Counted from the first letter of the stretch, positions 1 through 6,967 are shown. The stretch is DNA of 9,229 nt from JAVBMO01 sp031552355 (GCA_031552355.1 JAVBMO010000044.1:1-9229); one strand, 5' to 3'. A program made the numbers and translations. Notes: generated by a model from the sequence alone, not told the origin.

Positions 1-95
1 TAAACATGCCGATTGTAAATGCTGTTTACAATATTTTATACTTAAACAAACCCGCCGATCGCGAAATTGCTTATTTGTCGGATTTGTTCAGTTAA
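1..95 (+). CDS. gpsA: Glycerol-3-phosphate dehydrogenase [NAD(P)+], C-terminal end (partial)
   Basis: Only the last 30 codons are in the window, read from base 3 to the TAA at 93-95; the 5' part lies beyond the left edge. The visible peptide begins N-MPIVNAVYNILY and continues to SDLFS. It matches the C-terminal helix of GpsA, where an MPI..AVY.(I/V)LY pattern is conserved. GpsA is a cytoplasmic enzyme that reduces dihydroxyacetone phosphate to sn-glycerol-3-phosphate, the backbone for phospholipids. The last 8 bases overlap the 3' end of the convergent minus-strand gene, and a small hairpin followed by six T's covers the stop codon. The assignment rests on a short tail, so it is good but not certain. 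The catalytic and NAD-binding parts cannot be checked here. Confidence 0.78.
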   Translation, partial: NMPIVNAVYNILYLNKPADREIAYLSDLFS

Positions 96-108
96 AAACT
101 GGTTTTTT
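88..108 (+). terminator. Possible weak Rho-independent terminator of gpsA
   Basis: CAGTT (89-93) pairs with AACTG (97-101) around a three-base AAA loop, with one extra T-G closing pair (88/102), followed directly by TTTTTT (103-108). The stem is short and AT-rich and includes the gpsA stop codon. It is plausible as the end of the gpsA transcript but weak. Only the plus strand has the T-run in the right place, so it would not terminate the convergent gene. Confidence 0.4.
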
Positions 109-1230
109 CTTCGTTTTAATCAAGTTCGGGAAAATCGTACGCAATAAAAGTACTATTACGGTTAAAATCACAGGAATATAAGCCCCATCACAAGTCTGAA
201 TTCCTAAAAGCCAAACACCACAAGCAAATACTAAGCAAATTAAAAGGAAATAGGCCAAATATTCTTTCAGTTTTTCTTTCTTTCCAACCTGAAAAACTGT
301 AAATAAAATATAAAAAGGATTGCACCACAAAAGATTAAAATTCCAATGTAATTCCTGATGATCCGAAAAGGAAACAAAAACCAGCAACACGCCAAGCATT
401 CCCCAAACCAACCAAAACAAAACCCCCAACTTGGACGATTTAAACATAACAAGCAACAAAAAGAATAAGATAAAAATAACAAACGGCGATAAGAAAAACA
501 AATCCCAATTGCCCTCTTTTTCTTGTTTTACAATTAATTTCTTGCCTGTAACCAACTTTTCTCTGTTGTTTTGCATGCCATCTAAACCTTGTTGAAGATA
601 GGATGGCAAAAACATACTATAGAAAATTGTCGCTTCCTTATCGACAGGCGATCCCAAAATCAAATTGATTCCAAACTGTGTCCAATATTTTCCTGACAAA
701 CATTCATCAATCAACATTCGATAAGTTTTCCCTATGGCCTTTTCAAGAAAGGTGGTGTCTTGCGGAACCATTTCAAATAACAAATCCCGAACTTCCGTCG
801 CACAGTTTTTATATAAAAACCCGTATAAATAATAGCGGTTTTCAGGTAAATACAAAAACTTTAATTTTTGTACCATTTTTTGCTTTTGTTCCTCTGTCAA
901 ATTCAGCTTTTGTTCAACTACAGAACGATTTTCCTCTCTGTAAACATTCAAAAAATCTTTGTTTTTTTGTATACCCAATTCATACAGCAATTTCCCCTGA
1001 ATAAATTTCAATTGAAAAAATGGAGTATCAAAATTAAACATGCCGAAATTTTAGACCAAATCGCTCTTTTGGGTTTTATTTACCACACGAATGGCTGTAT
1101 GTCCGAAAGCTGAAGAAATTTCTTTTCCTGTGGAGCAAGTATAAATGCTGATTTCCAAAGAATCGCGTTTGGCAGAGAATCCCTGAAAACTCAAAAAGAA
1201 CAATACTAAAAACCCGACAATTTTATTCAT
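88..1230 (-). pseudogene. DUF4105 (Lnb N-terminal-like) envelope protein, interrupted by an in-frame TAA
   Basis: This is one reading frame of 380 codons plus stop, with a TAA at codon 60 (1053-1051). Codons 1-59 give a signal peptide (cleavage near FSA) and the DUF4105 opening: IYTCSTG, then FGHTAIR. After the stop the same frame continues N-F-G-M-FNFDTP and runs intact for 320 codons. It keeps KFIQGKLLY, the ENRYY pattern, NCATEVRD (about residues 142-149) and a C-terminal part with about four or five membrane segments. Family members have a YNYG-(T)-FDFDTP block here, so the TAA replaces the conserved Tyr (TAT/TAC to TAA). The ATG at 1230 is chosen over the TTG at 1245 because a -7 box sits at 1261-1254. 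As read, the product is a 59-residue fragment. An ATG at 1041, nine bases past the stop, could give a 317-residue protein without a signal peptide. DUF4105 proteins are predicted envelope proteins of unknown function. A sequencing error is the main alternative to a real nonsense mutation. Confidence 0.85.
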
Positions 1231-1253
1231 TTTGTTTAGAAGCAAATTAATTG

Positions 1254-1284
1254 CAAAGATAACAATTCTAAGCGAACTATCGAA
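1254..1284 (-). promoter_or_regulatory. Bacteroidota-type promoter for the DUF4105 gene
   Basis: On the minus strand TATCTTTG (1261-1254) matches the TAnnTTTG -7 element exactly. A TTCG (1284-1281), 19 bases upstream, is a three-of-four match to the -33 TTTG. Transcription would begin near 1248, about 18 bases before the ATG at 1230. This supports that ATG and suggests the broken gene still has a promoter. Confidence 0.6.
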
Positions 1285-1330
1285 GAGTCGATTTATTCCG
1301 AAATTTTTATACGAAAAACCGGCAACAAGC

Positions 1331-1361
1331 GTTTTTCATATAAAGAAAAGTCGTACCTTTG
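1331..1361 (+). promoter_or_regulatory. Bacteroidota-type promoter for tRNA-Pro
   Basis: TACCTTTG (1354-1361) is an exact TAnnTTTG -7 element. A T-rich GTTTTT (1331-1336) sits at roughly the right distance to serve as an imperfect -33 element. The start point would be near 1367, about 26 bases upstream of the tRNA 5' end. Together with the minus-strand promoter at 1254-1284 it makes the 1231-1393 gap a divergent promoter region; I see no other element in that gap. Confidence 0.6.
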
Positions 1362-1393
1362 CGCTCTGCAAAAGGGAAACTTTTGAAAGTTAT

Positions 1394-1467
1394 CGGGGTG
1401 TAGCGCAGTTGGCTAGCGCGCCACGTTCGGGACGTGGAGGCCGGAGGTTCGAGTCCTCTCACCCCGA
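1394..1467 (+). tRNA. tRNA-Pro, anticodon CGG
   Basis: A complete 74-base cloverleaf. The acceptor stem is CGGGGTG (1394-1400) with CACCCCG (1460-1466). The D-stem is GCGC (1403-1406) with GCGC (1416-1419). The anticodon stem is CCACG (1421-1425) with CGTGG (1433-1437), around loop TTCGGGA with anticodon CGG at 1428-1430. A five-base variable loop follows, then the T-arm GGAGG / TTCGAGT / CCTCT (1443-1459), and discriminator A at 1467. CGG reads the proline codon CCG, and the G at position 37 is typical of tRNA-Pro. The 3' CCA is not encoded (CTT follows), so it must be added after transcription. No separate terminator is visible; the next gene's candidate promoter begins within the tRNA 3' end. 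Confidence 0.96.
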
Positions 1468-1477
1468 CTTAGTTTTG
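1448..1477 (+). promoter_or_regulatory. Candidate promoter for DUF1573-yajC
   Basis: TAGTTTTG (1470-1477) is an exact TAnnTTTG -7 element three bases after the tRNA discriminator. The TTCG of the tRNA T-loop (1448-1451) lies 18 bases upstream and could serve as a -33 element, but TTCGA occurs in nearly every tRNA, so this match carries little weight. Transcription would begin near 1483, about 30 bases before the ATG at 1515. Read-through from the tRNA promoter is an alternative. Confidence 0.45.
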
Positions 1478-1514
1478 CAAATTTATAAATTTCTTGGAAC
1501 CCGAATTTAAAAGC

Positions 1515-1961
1515 ATGAAACGAATTGCCTTTTTTATATGTGTTTGCGCCGGTTTGCTATTCTCTTGTCAGTCTAAAGACAAAGGGGTTACAACCGATTT
1601 AATCGACATTCCGGAAAGTGCCTCTTCGGAAAAAGTTTCTTCGGATTTACCCAAAATCTCTTTTGAAAAGGAAGTTTACGATTTTGGCCGTTTAACCCAA
1701 GGCGAAAAAGTTTCTTACAGTTTTAAATTTACCAACACCGGCAAAAAAAACTTGATAATTACCGGAGTAAAAGCCACTTGCGGGTGCACAGTTCCTACGT
1801 TTCCGCAAGGTATCATCAAATCAGGAGAATCGGAATATATCAGTGTGACTTTTGATTCTTCAGGTAAACATGGCATTCAAAATCAAGTGGTAACCATTAG
1901 TTCAAATGCGCAACCCTCTTTGACATATTTAACTGTCAGAGCGGAAGTTATTTCTTTATAA
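1515..1961 (+). CDS. DUF1573 domain lipoprotein
   Basis: A 148-residue protein. The N-terminus is a lipoprotein signal: M-K-R, a hydrophobic stretch to residue 16, then lipobox L-F-S-C with the lipidated Cys at 18. A Ser/Glu/Lys-rich linker runs to about residue 46. One DUF1573 domain (about 48-147) follows, with VYDFG, an F.FTNTG stretch and the hallmark CGCT at 89-92. DUF1573 is an immunoglobulin-like (ASH/MSP-like) beta-sandwich common in Bacteroidota; its function is not established. The ATG at 1515 is preferred over an upstream TTG (1494), since the extra seven residues would spoil the signal peptide. yajC starts 19 bases downstream, so the two are probably co-transcribed. In many Bacteroidota nusB lies directly upstream of this gene; here a tRNA does. 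Confidence 0.9.
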   Translation: MKRIAFFICVCAGLLFSCQSKDKGVTTDLIDIPESASSEKVSSDLPKISFEKEVYDFGRLTQGEKVSYSFKFTNTGKKNLIITGVKATCGCTVPTFPQGIIKSGESEYISVTFDSSGKHGIQNQVVTISSNAQPSLTYLTVRAEVISL

Positions 1962-1980
1962 ACAAAAATAAAAACAAAAA

Positions 1981-2301
1981 ATGAATCTATTAAATGTATT
2001 GTTAATGGCACCTCAAGGCGAAGGTGGTGGAAGTGGTATTCAATCCTTAATTATGTTGGGGCTTATTGTCGTAGTTTTCTACTTCTTTATGATTCGACCT
2101 CAAATGAAACGCAGCAAAGCAGAACGCGAATTCAGAAACAGTTTGCAAAAAGGTGATCAAGTTTTGTTATTGGGCAGCATTCACGCTAAAATCGTTGAAG
2201 TTCAGGAAAGTACTTTGGTTGTTGAAATTGCCAACAACACACAAATTACTGTAGAAAAAGCGGCTGTTGTTGCTCTTCCAAGCGCCAACAACAGGAAGTA
2301 A
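1981..2301 (+). CDS. yajC: Preprotein translocase subunit YajC
   Basis: A 106-residue protein of normal family length. A Gly-rich N-terminus (about 13-19) is followed by one membrane helix (about 20-38) and the diagnostic FYFFMIRPQMKR segment at its cytoplasmic edge (33-44). The small C-terminal domain has the typical K-GD-V-LLGSIHAKI--V pattern (about 57-72) and a VEIANNTQI strand. YajC is an inner-membrane partner of SecDF-YidC and the SecYEG translocon and helps protein export. It sits 19 bases after the DUF1573 gene in the same direction and is followed by a hairpin-rich gap ending in a terminator-like structure. This is the usual Bacteroidota context, with ybbR and coaE next. Confidence 0.95.
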   Translation: MNLLNVLLMAPQGEGGGSGIQSLIMLGLIVVVFYFFMIRPQMKRSKAEREFRNSLQKGDQVLLLGSIHAKIVEVQESTLVVEIANNTQITVEKAAVVALPSANNRK

Positions 2302-2310
2302 TATTCAACG

Positions 2311-2360
2311 GGATTTTAATCCTAAATGGAATTGTGAAAACGGTAATCGTTCACAATTTC
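2311..2360 (+). other. Two hairpins in the yajC-ybbR gap
   Basis: Two inverted repeats precede the terminator-like hairpin. The small one is GGAT / ATCC (2311-2314 with 2319-2322). The larger is an 11-pair stem, GGAATTGTGAA (2328-2338) with TTCACAATTTC (2350-2360), with one G-T pair and an 11-base loop. Neither is followed by a T-run, so neither is an intrinsic terminator alone. They may stabilise the yajC mRNA 3' end or form part of a leader structure for ybbR. Confidence 0.5.
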
Positions 2361-2363
2361 GAC

Positions 2364-2405
2364 AAAAAACCCGGTACAGAATCCCTATTTTGTATCGGGT
2401 TTTTT
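2364..2405. terminator. Rho-independent terminator-like hairpin, possibly bidirectional
   Basis: A 15-pair stem: AAAAAACCCGGTACA (2364-2378) with TGTATCGGGTTTTTT (2391-2405), one G-T pair, 12-base loop. The GC core CCCG/CGGG is flanked by A6 and T6, the classic layout of a terminator that works in both directions. It most likely ends the DUF1573-yajC transcript. It lies only 17 bases before the ybbR start codon, so ybbR must be reached by read-through or have a start point inside this structure. Confidence 0.75.
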
Positions 2406-2422
2406 CCTAAAAAAACATTGAA

Positions 2423-3385
2423 ATGAACCATATAAAACCCTCAAAAAGAATCAAAAGGAATCTGCGTATTTTTGCAGTATGTTTGCTTGCATCGGTCTTT
2501 TTGTGGGCTTCTTTTGTTTTGGGCGAAACCTACAAAAGTGTTTTAACCTACCCTATTCATTTCAAAACCTCTTCTTTTTCGGACAGCCGAATAGAAAGCT
2601 CTGAGAATTCTATTCAAGTGGAAATCACAGACAACGGATTTCCTGTCCTTTTTCGGAAATGGTTGTCGCGCAAGCAAGAAATTCAATTTTCGCTGAAAGA
2701 ATTAAAGATAAAGCCTCACAACGGGAAAGCAGTTTTTTGGTGCGAAAATTACAAATCCGAAATTGCCCGCCAACTTCATTTGGACAAAGACAAATTCACC
2801 ATACTCACCAATAGTATTGACTTGAAATGGATTCCTTTGGAACAAAAAAATGTTTCCCCACTTTTGAATGTGGAACTTCATTTCAAAAATCAGCACAAAT
2901 TATACAGCAATCCGGTTATTTACCCGAAAACGATTACTTTGCACGGAAGCAAAAAATCGTTAAAAAATATCCGGTATATCGAAACAAAACCTTTTGTGTT
3001 AAGTGGTTTGAGCCATTCCTTTTGGAAGATTTTTTCCTTGAAAACTTTTCCAGAATATCCCGATGTGGTGGTTCCTTTGCCTTATATTTTGGTTTATTTT
3101 CCTGTGGAAAAATATACGGAAATATCCTTGGATGTGCCCATTACGGTACAGACAAACCGTCATGAACAAATCCGCATTTTCCCCGACAAAGCCAAAGTCG
3201 TTGCCTCTGTGGCATTGAAAGATTTTAAGTCCGTAACCCCCGATTTATTTCAGCTTACCCTTAATTTTGACGAGCATGTTTCGGGCGGAAATACATTACC
3301 TTTACATTTGACGCAATTCCCTGATTTTGTAAAGATTCAGCAAATTCAACCGGAAAACGTTCAGTATGTAATTATAAAAAAATAG
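2423..3385 (+). CDS. YbbR-like domain protein, membrane anchored
   Basis: A 320-residue protein. A basic N-terminus (KPSKRIKR) leads into one membrane helix (about 14-33), with the rest predicted outside the cytoplasm. Two regions resemble YbbR repeats: a divergent one after LTYPIHF (about 41-135), and a clearer one (about 140-205) with V-SPLLNVELHF, Y-NPVIYPKTITLHGSK and a hydrophobic block. A further beta-rich segment lies at about 230-318. In Firmicutes the YbbR protein CdaR binds and modulates the diadenylate cyclase CdaA. No cyclase gene is next to this one, so that role is not implied. The stop codon is 2 bases before the coaE start, indicating one operon with translational coupling. 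The ybbR-coaE pairing after yajC is a familiar Bacteroidota order and supports the call beyond the weak sequence pattern. Exact function unknown. Confidence 0.82.
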   Translation: MNHIKPSKRIKRNLRIFAVCLLASVFLWASFVLGETYKSVLTYPIHFKTSSFSDSRIESSENSIQVEITDNGFPVLFRKWLSRKQEIQFSLKELKIKPHNGKAVFWCENYKSEIARQLHLDKDKFTILTNSIDLKWIPLEQKNVSPLLNVELHFKNQHKLYSNPVIYPKTITLHGSKKSLKNIRYIETKPFVLSGLSHSFWKIFSLKTFPEYPDVVVPLPYILVYFPVEKYTEISLDVPITVQTNRHEQIRIFPDKAKVVASVALKDFKSVTPDLFQLTLNFDEHVSGGNTLPLHLTQFPDFVKIQQIQPENVQYVIIKK

Positions 3386-3387
3386 GT

Positions 3388-3975
3388 ATGGCCAAAATTG
3401 TGGGTGTAACAGGCGGAATCGGCAGCGGAAAATCTTACGCTTGCGAGGTTTTTAAAATCTTGGGCGTTCCTGTTTACCATGCCGATATTGAAGCAAAAAA
3501 ATGTTATGACGATCCCATCTTTTTGGAAAAACTCAGAGATGTTTTCGGCAATTCAGTTTTTGATGATTTAGGAAAAGCCGACAAAGCTGCTATCGCTAAA
3601 ATTGTTTTCAACAATCCCGATGAATTAAAAAAGCTCAATGCACTGATTCATCCTTTGGTAATAAACGATTTCCGAGAATGGGTGAAAAGACAGAACAGCC
3701 CTTACGTAATTCAGGAAAATGCTATTCTTTTTGAAGCCGGATTCCAAAAACTTTTCGACAAAATTATTTGTGTATATGCACCTCTTCCCTTGGTCATTGA
3801 ACGAGTTATGATAAGAGACAACGCCAGCCGCGAGCAGGTTTTGGCTCGTATTCAAAATCAAATGGACAGCCAAGAAAAAGCTCGCCGAAGCGATTATGTC
3901 ATTCAGGCGGACAACAGCCAACTTATGATTCCTCAAATTTTGGAAATTCACAAAAAAATCCTGAATGGGTTTTAA
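3388..3975 (+). CDS. coaE: Dephospho-CoA kinase
   Basis: A 195-residue protein, the usual CoaE length. It catalyses the last step of coenzyme A synthesis, ATP-dependent phosphorylation of the 3'-OH of dephospho-CoA, in the cytoplasm. Visible family features are the Walker A loop GGIGSGKS (9-16), Asp33 in the HADIEA segment matching the catalytic Asp of E. coli CoaE, the conserved IHPLV (87-91), the ILFEAG strand (113-118), and the lid region with R139 and R143, R-D-x-x-S-R-E-Q and a following R-I-x-x-Q (143-158). No key residue is missing. The ATG follows the ybbR TAG after two bases, so translation is probably coupled. A 36-base gap without a terminator separates it from the next gene, which may share the transcript. 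Confidence 0.96.
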   Translation: MAKIVGVTGGIGSGKSYACEVFKILGVPVYHADIEAKKCYDDPIFLEKLRDVFGNSVFDDLGKADKAAIAKIVFNNPDELKKLNALIHPLVINDFREWVKRQNSPYVIQENAILFEAGFQKLFDKIICVYAPLPLVIERVMIRDNASREQVLARIQNQMDSQEKARRSDYVIQADNSQLMIPQILEIHKKILNGF

Positions 3976-4011
3976 AAAATCTTCTTCTGAAAATATTTAT
4001 CATTAAAAATC

Positions 4012-6942
4012 ATGCAGCTATTCAAAAAAACGTTTTTCCCTTTTTTCTTCCTTTTTTTCTTTTCTCAACTTTCTTCTGCCCAATCATTTCCGCAAGCAAA
4101 AAAGTGGGCTGATTCGGTTTGTAAAAAAATGACTTTAAGGGAACAAGCTGCCCAATTGATGATTATACGGGTTCCATCGAAAAACACCGGAAAACCTTAC
4201 AAAGAAGCCATCGAAAATATAGAAAAACAAGGTGTTGGCGGCATTTGCTTTTTTGCTGGCACAGCCAAAGACCAATTAGAAGCTACAAAAAACTACCAAC
4301 GAAAGGCAAAAATTCCTTTGTGGGTTTCTATCGACGGCGAGTGGGGTTTATCTATGCGGTTGACCGATATTCCTGCTTTTCCGCGCCAAATGCTGTTAGG
4401 CGCTATTGACAACGATTCTTTGATTTACCAAATGGGATTGGAAATTGCTGAAGAATGCAAGAAAATGGGCATCCATATTAACTTTGCGCCATCGGTCGAT
4501 ATTAACTGCAACCCCCTGAATCCGGTAATCGGCATGAGGTCTTTGGGACAAAGCAGAGACAAGGTGGCGTACAAAGCCATGATGTATGCCAAAGGCATGC
4601 AGGATGGCGGTATTATTGCTGTGGCAAAACATTTTCCCGGACATGGCGACACCGATGTCGATTCCCACGCCGATATTCCCATCATTTCCCACACCCAAAG
4701 CTATCTCGACAGCGTGGATATGTATCCTTTTAAAATATTGTCCGATTGCGGTGTGAAAGGGATTATGATTGGGCATTTACAAATTGCGGCATATGACACA
4801 ACACCCAACACACCGGCGACTCTTTCAGCTAATGTGGTGCAAAAACTTTTGCGGCAAGATGTTGGCTTCAAAGGGCTTGTTTTTACAGATGCTTTGGACA
4901 TGAACGGCATCAGGAAATATTACCTTCCGGGACAAGCCGAAATAAAAGCCCTGAGAGCAGGAGTTGATGTTTTGGTTTTGCCTGAAAAAATCCCGTCCAC
5001 ACTCGATTCTATTTGTGCCGAAGCTAAAAAAGATTCTGCATTTCGGAACCTGATTACTTTGCGTTGCCAAGAAATTCTGATGACTAAATATAATTTAGGG
5101 TTAAACAAGCTGAATTTGAAAAATTTGCAAATTCCAAACGGCACAAACAAAGAAACCATTGCCAACCTCACAGCCGAAATCTGCGACGAAGCTATTACAA
5201 TTGCCAAAAACAAACATTCGTTACTTCCGCTGAAAAACAACCGTCAAGGCGAAATCTGTTGCATCCTTTTTGACAATGACCCAATGCCCCATTTGCAAAA
5301 AACCCTGAACGAATATGCTCAAATCGATTATTTTGTTTTGCCAAAAAATTCAGGCAAAGCCATTGTGGATTCCATTTGTCGGGCAACAAGCGCCTACCAT
5401 TATGTAATTATGTCGCTAAAAGGTTCTTCGAATGGTTCGGTTGCTAAAAATTACGGGGTTTCGGATTCCAATTTCCAAGCAGTTTCGGAAATACAAAAAA
5501 ACGCCAAAAACAGCATCCTGATTCTTTTAGGCTCACCTTACCTTTTGCCGTATTTTAAAAATTACGAAAACCTGACTTCCATTGTTTTGGCTTATCAAAA
5601 TTTGCCCGAAACACAAAAAGCTTCGGCACAAATCATTTTCGGCGGATTGCCTTCCATGGGAAAACTCCCTGTGGCAGCCGACGACACTTGTTTTTTGATG
5701 AATTCAGGATTTCAAAATCCGAAGATACGTTTGGGCTACAAAAGCCCGGCACAATTCGGCTTGGGATCTTCCTATTTCAAGAAAATCGACAACATTGCCC
5801 AAAAGGGAATCACAGCTAAAGCCTATCCGGGCTGTCAGGTTTTGATTGCCAAAGATGGCTATATTATCCACCAAAAAGCTTACGGAAAACTTTCCTACGA
5901 AGACACTGCAAAAGTAACCAACGAAACCATTTATGATTTGGCTTCGGTAACCAAAGTGGCAGCTACAACTTTGGCCGTCATGAAATTGGTGGAAAGCAAA
6001 AAAATCAATTTGGATGACAAACTTTCTAATTATCTGACTTATCTGCAGGGCAGCAACAAGTCCGACATTACCATTCGTGAAGCTTTGAGCCATATTGCAG
6101 GATTGAAATCTTTTGACCCTTTCTGGAAATCGACTATGGTTCGCGGAAACTACGACAGCACTTTGTATTCGACAACGCTCAAAGATTCGTTGTGTTTTGT
6201 CCAAATTTGCGACAGCCTTTTTATCTCAAAGGATTGCCATGATATTCTTTTTGGAAAAATTGCCAAAAGCGACACGATTGCCAAAAAGTATTTGTACAGC
6301 GATTTTGGTTTTTTGCTTTTAGGCGATTTGGTGAAAGAGGTTTCAGGCAAACCGCTTGACCTATTTATGGACGATTCTTTTTTCAAACCTTTGGGATTGA
6401 ATCATACTTCGTTTAACCCTTTGTCCGCAGGATTTTCCAAGTCACAAATTGCTCCGACAGAAAATGATGAACTTTTTCGGAAAACCCAAATTCGGGGATT
6501 TGTCCACGACCCTTCTGCAGCTCTTTTGGGCGGTGTGGCCGGTCATGCCGGACTTTTTTCCACTGCCTCTGATTTATGTGTTTTGTTGCAAATATTGTTG
6601 AACGACGGCACTTACGCTTCGCAAAAATTTCTGAAACCCGAAACCATCGACACTTTCAATCATCGCCATTACGAAAATTTGAATAACCGGCGAGGTTTGG
6701 GCTTCGACAAACCGCTGATTAAAAGTAAAAGCGAACATGTTACATCTTTGGCTTCGCAAAAGAGTTTCGGCCATTCGGGCTTTACCGGCACTTATTTTTG
6801 GATAGATCCTGAGTACAATCTTATTTATATCTTCCTGTCAAACAGAGTGTATCCCGATGCCGAAAATAAAAAGATTCAAACACTGGATATTCGCACAGAC
6901 ATTCATGAAGCTGTTTATGAGGCGATAAAATCAAGGAAATAA
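4012..6942 (+). CDS. Secreted GH3 beta-N-acetylglucosaminidase / beta-lactamase-clan hydrolase fusion (NagZ-AmiE type)
   Basis: A 976-residue protein with an Sec signal peptide (about 1-23, cleavage SSA/Q), so probably periplasmic. The N-terminal GH3 domain (about 30-375) has NagZ features: INFAPSVD (Asp163), KHFPGHGDT (206-214), the Asp217-Ser-His219 dyad of the NagZ acid/base loop, and nucleophile Asp293 in FTDALDM. A GH3 C-terminal-like domain follows (about 384-560). The last part (about 582-976) is a class C beta-lactamase/PBP-clan domain with S645-V-T-K648, Y762-S-D764 in place of YxN, and H921-S-G923 in place of KTG. In Bacillus subtilis NagZ removes GlcNAc from muropeptides and AmiE, a beta-lactamase-clan enzyme, then cleaves MurNAc from the peptide; this chain carries both modules. 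All catalytic residues are present. Muropeptide turnover is inferred; a different amidase or esterase specificity for the C-terminal half is possible. It is probably read from the coaE transcript, since no promoter box is seen in the 36-base gap. Confidence 0.9.
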   Translation: MQLFKKTFFPFFFLFFFSQLSSAQSFPQAKKWADSVCKKMTLREQAAQLMIIRVPSKNTGKPYKEAIENIEKQGVGGICFFAGTAKDQLEATKNYQRKAKIPLWVSIDGEWGLSMRLTDIPAFPRQMLLGAIDNDSLIYQMGLEIAEECKKMGIHINFAPSVDINCNPLNPVIGMRSLGQSRDKVAYKAMMYAKGMQDGGIIAVAKHFPGHGDTDVDSHADIPIISHTQSYLDSVDMYPFKILSDCGVKGIMIGHLQIAAYDTTPNTPATLSANVVQKLLRQDVGFKGLVFTDALDMNGIRKYYLPGQAEIKALRAGVDVLVLPEKIPSTLDSICAEAKKDSAFRNLITLRCQEILMTKYNLGLNKLNLKNLQIPNGTNKETIANLTAEICDEAITIAKNKHSLLPLKNNRQGEICCILFDNDPMPHLQKTLNEYAQIDYFVLPKNSGKAIVDSICRATSAYHYVIMSLKGSSNGSVAKNYGVSDSNFQAVSEIQKNAKNSILILLGSPYLLPYFKNYENLTSIVLAYQNLPETQKASAQIIFGGLPSMGKLPVAADDTCFLMNSGFQNPKIRLGYKSPAQFGLGSSYFKKIDNIAQKGITAKAYPGCQVLIAKDGYIIHQKAYGKLSYEDTAKVTNETIYDLASVTKVAATTLAVMKLVESKKINLDDKLSNYLTYLQGSNKSDITIREALSHIAGLKSFDPFWKSTMVRGNYDSTLYSTTLKDSLCFVQICDSLFISKDCHDILFGKIAKSDTIAKKYLYSDFGFLLLGDLVKEVSGKPLDLFMDDSFFKPLGLNHTSFNPLSAGFSKSQIAPTENDELFRKTQIRGFVHDPSAALLGGVAGHAGLFSTASDLCVLLQILLNDGTYASQKFLKPETIDTFNHRHYENLNNRRGLGFDKPLIKSKSEHVTSLASQKSFGHSGFTGTYFWIDPEYNLIYIFLSNRVYPDAENKKIQTLDIRTDIHEAVYEAIKSRK

Positions 6943-6967
6943 TCACGCTATACAGGAAAATCTTTTG

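Noticed and set aside
12..32. Inverted repeat ATTGTAAA / TTTACAAT with a 5-base loop in the gpsA tail, as a possible operator.
   Set aside because: It is short, AT-rich and fully within the conserved GpsA coding tail; nothing nearby would be controlled by it.
1035..1046. Twelve-base direct repeat TAAACATGCCGA at 1-12 and 1035-1046, as possible ends of an inserted segment around the DUF4105 gene.
   Set aside because: One or more 12-base matches are expected by chance in 9 kb of AT-rich sequence. Both copies lie in coding sequence with no mobile-element genes between them.
1051..1053. Reassignment of TAA to tyrosine, or programmed recoding at the DUF4105 stop.
   Set aside because: TAA ends yajC, coaE, the GH3 gene and others normally here. 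No bacterial code reads TAA as Tyr, and no recoding signal is visible.
1231..1245. TTG at 1245 as the start of the DUF4105 protein (five extra residues).
   Set aside because: The predicted transcription start is at about 1248, leaving no leader. The ATG at 1230 gives a better signal peptide.
2386..2392. TATTTTG as a promoter -7 box for ybbR.
   Set aside because: It is one base short of TAnnTTTG, lies in the terminator loop and right arm, and has no -33 partner at proper spacing. Kept only as a remark in the hairpin finding.
4396..6774. Several long minus-strand open frames opposite the GH3 fusion gene.
   Set aside because: They lie antisense to strongly conserved coding sequence, have no recognisable domains or starts, and are mirror frames of it.
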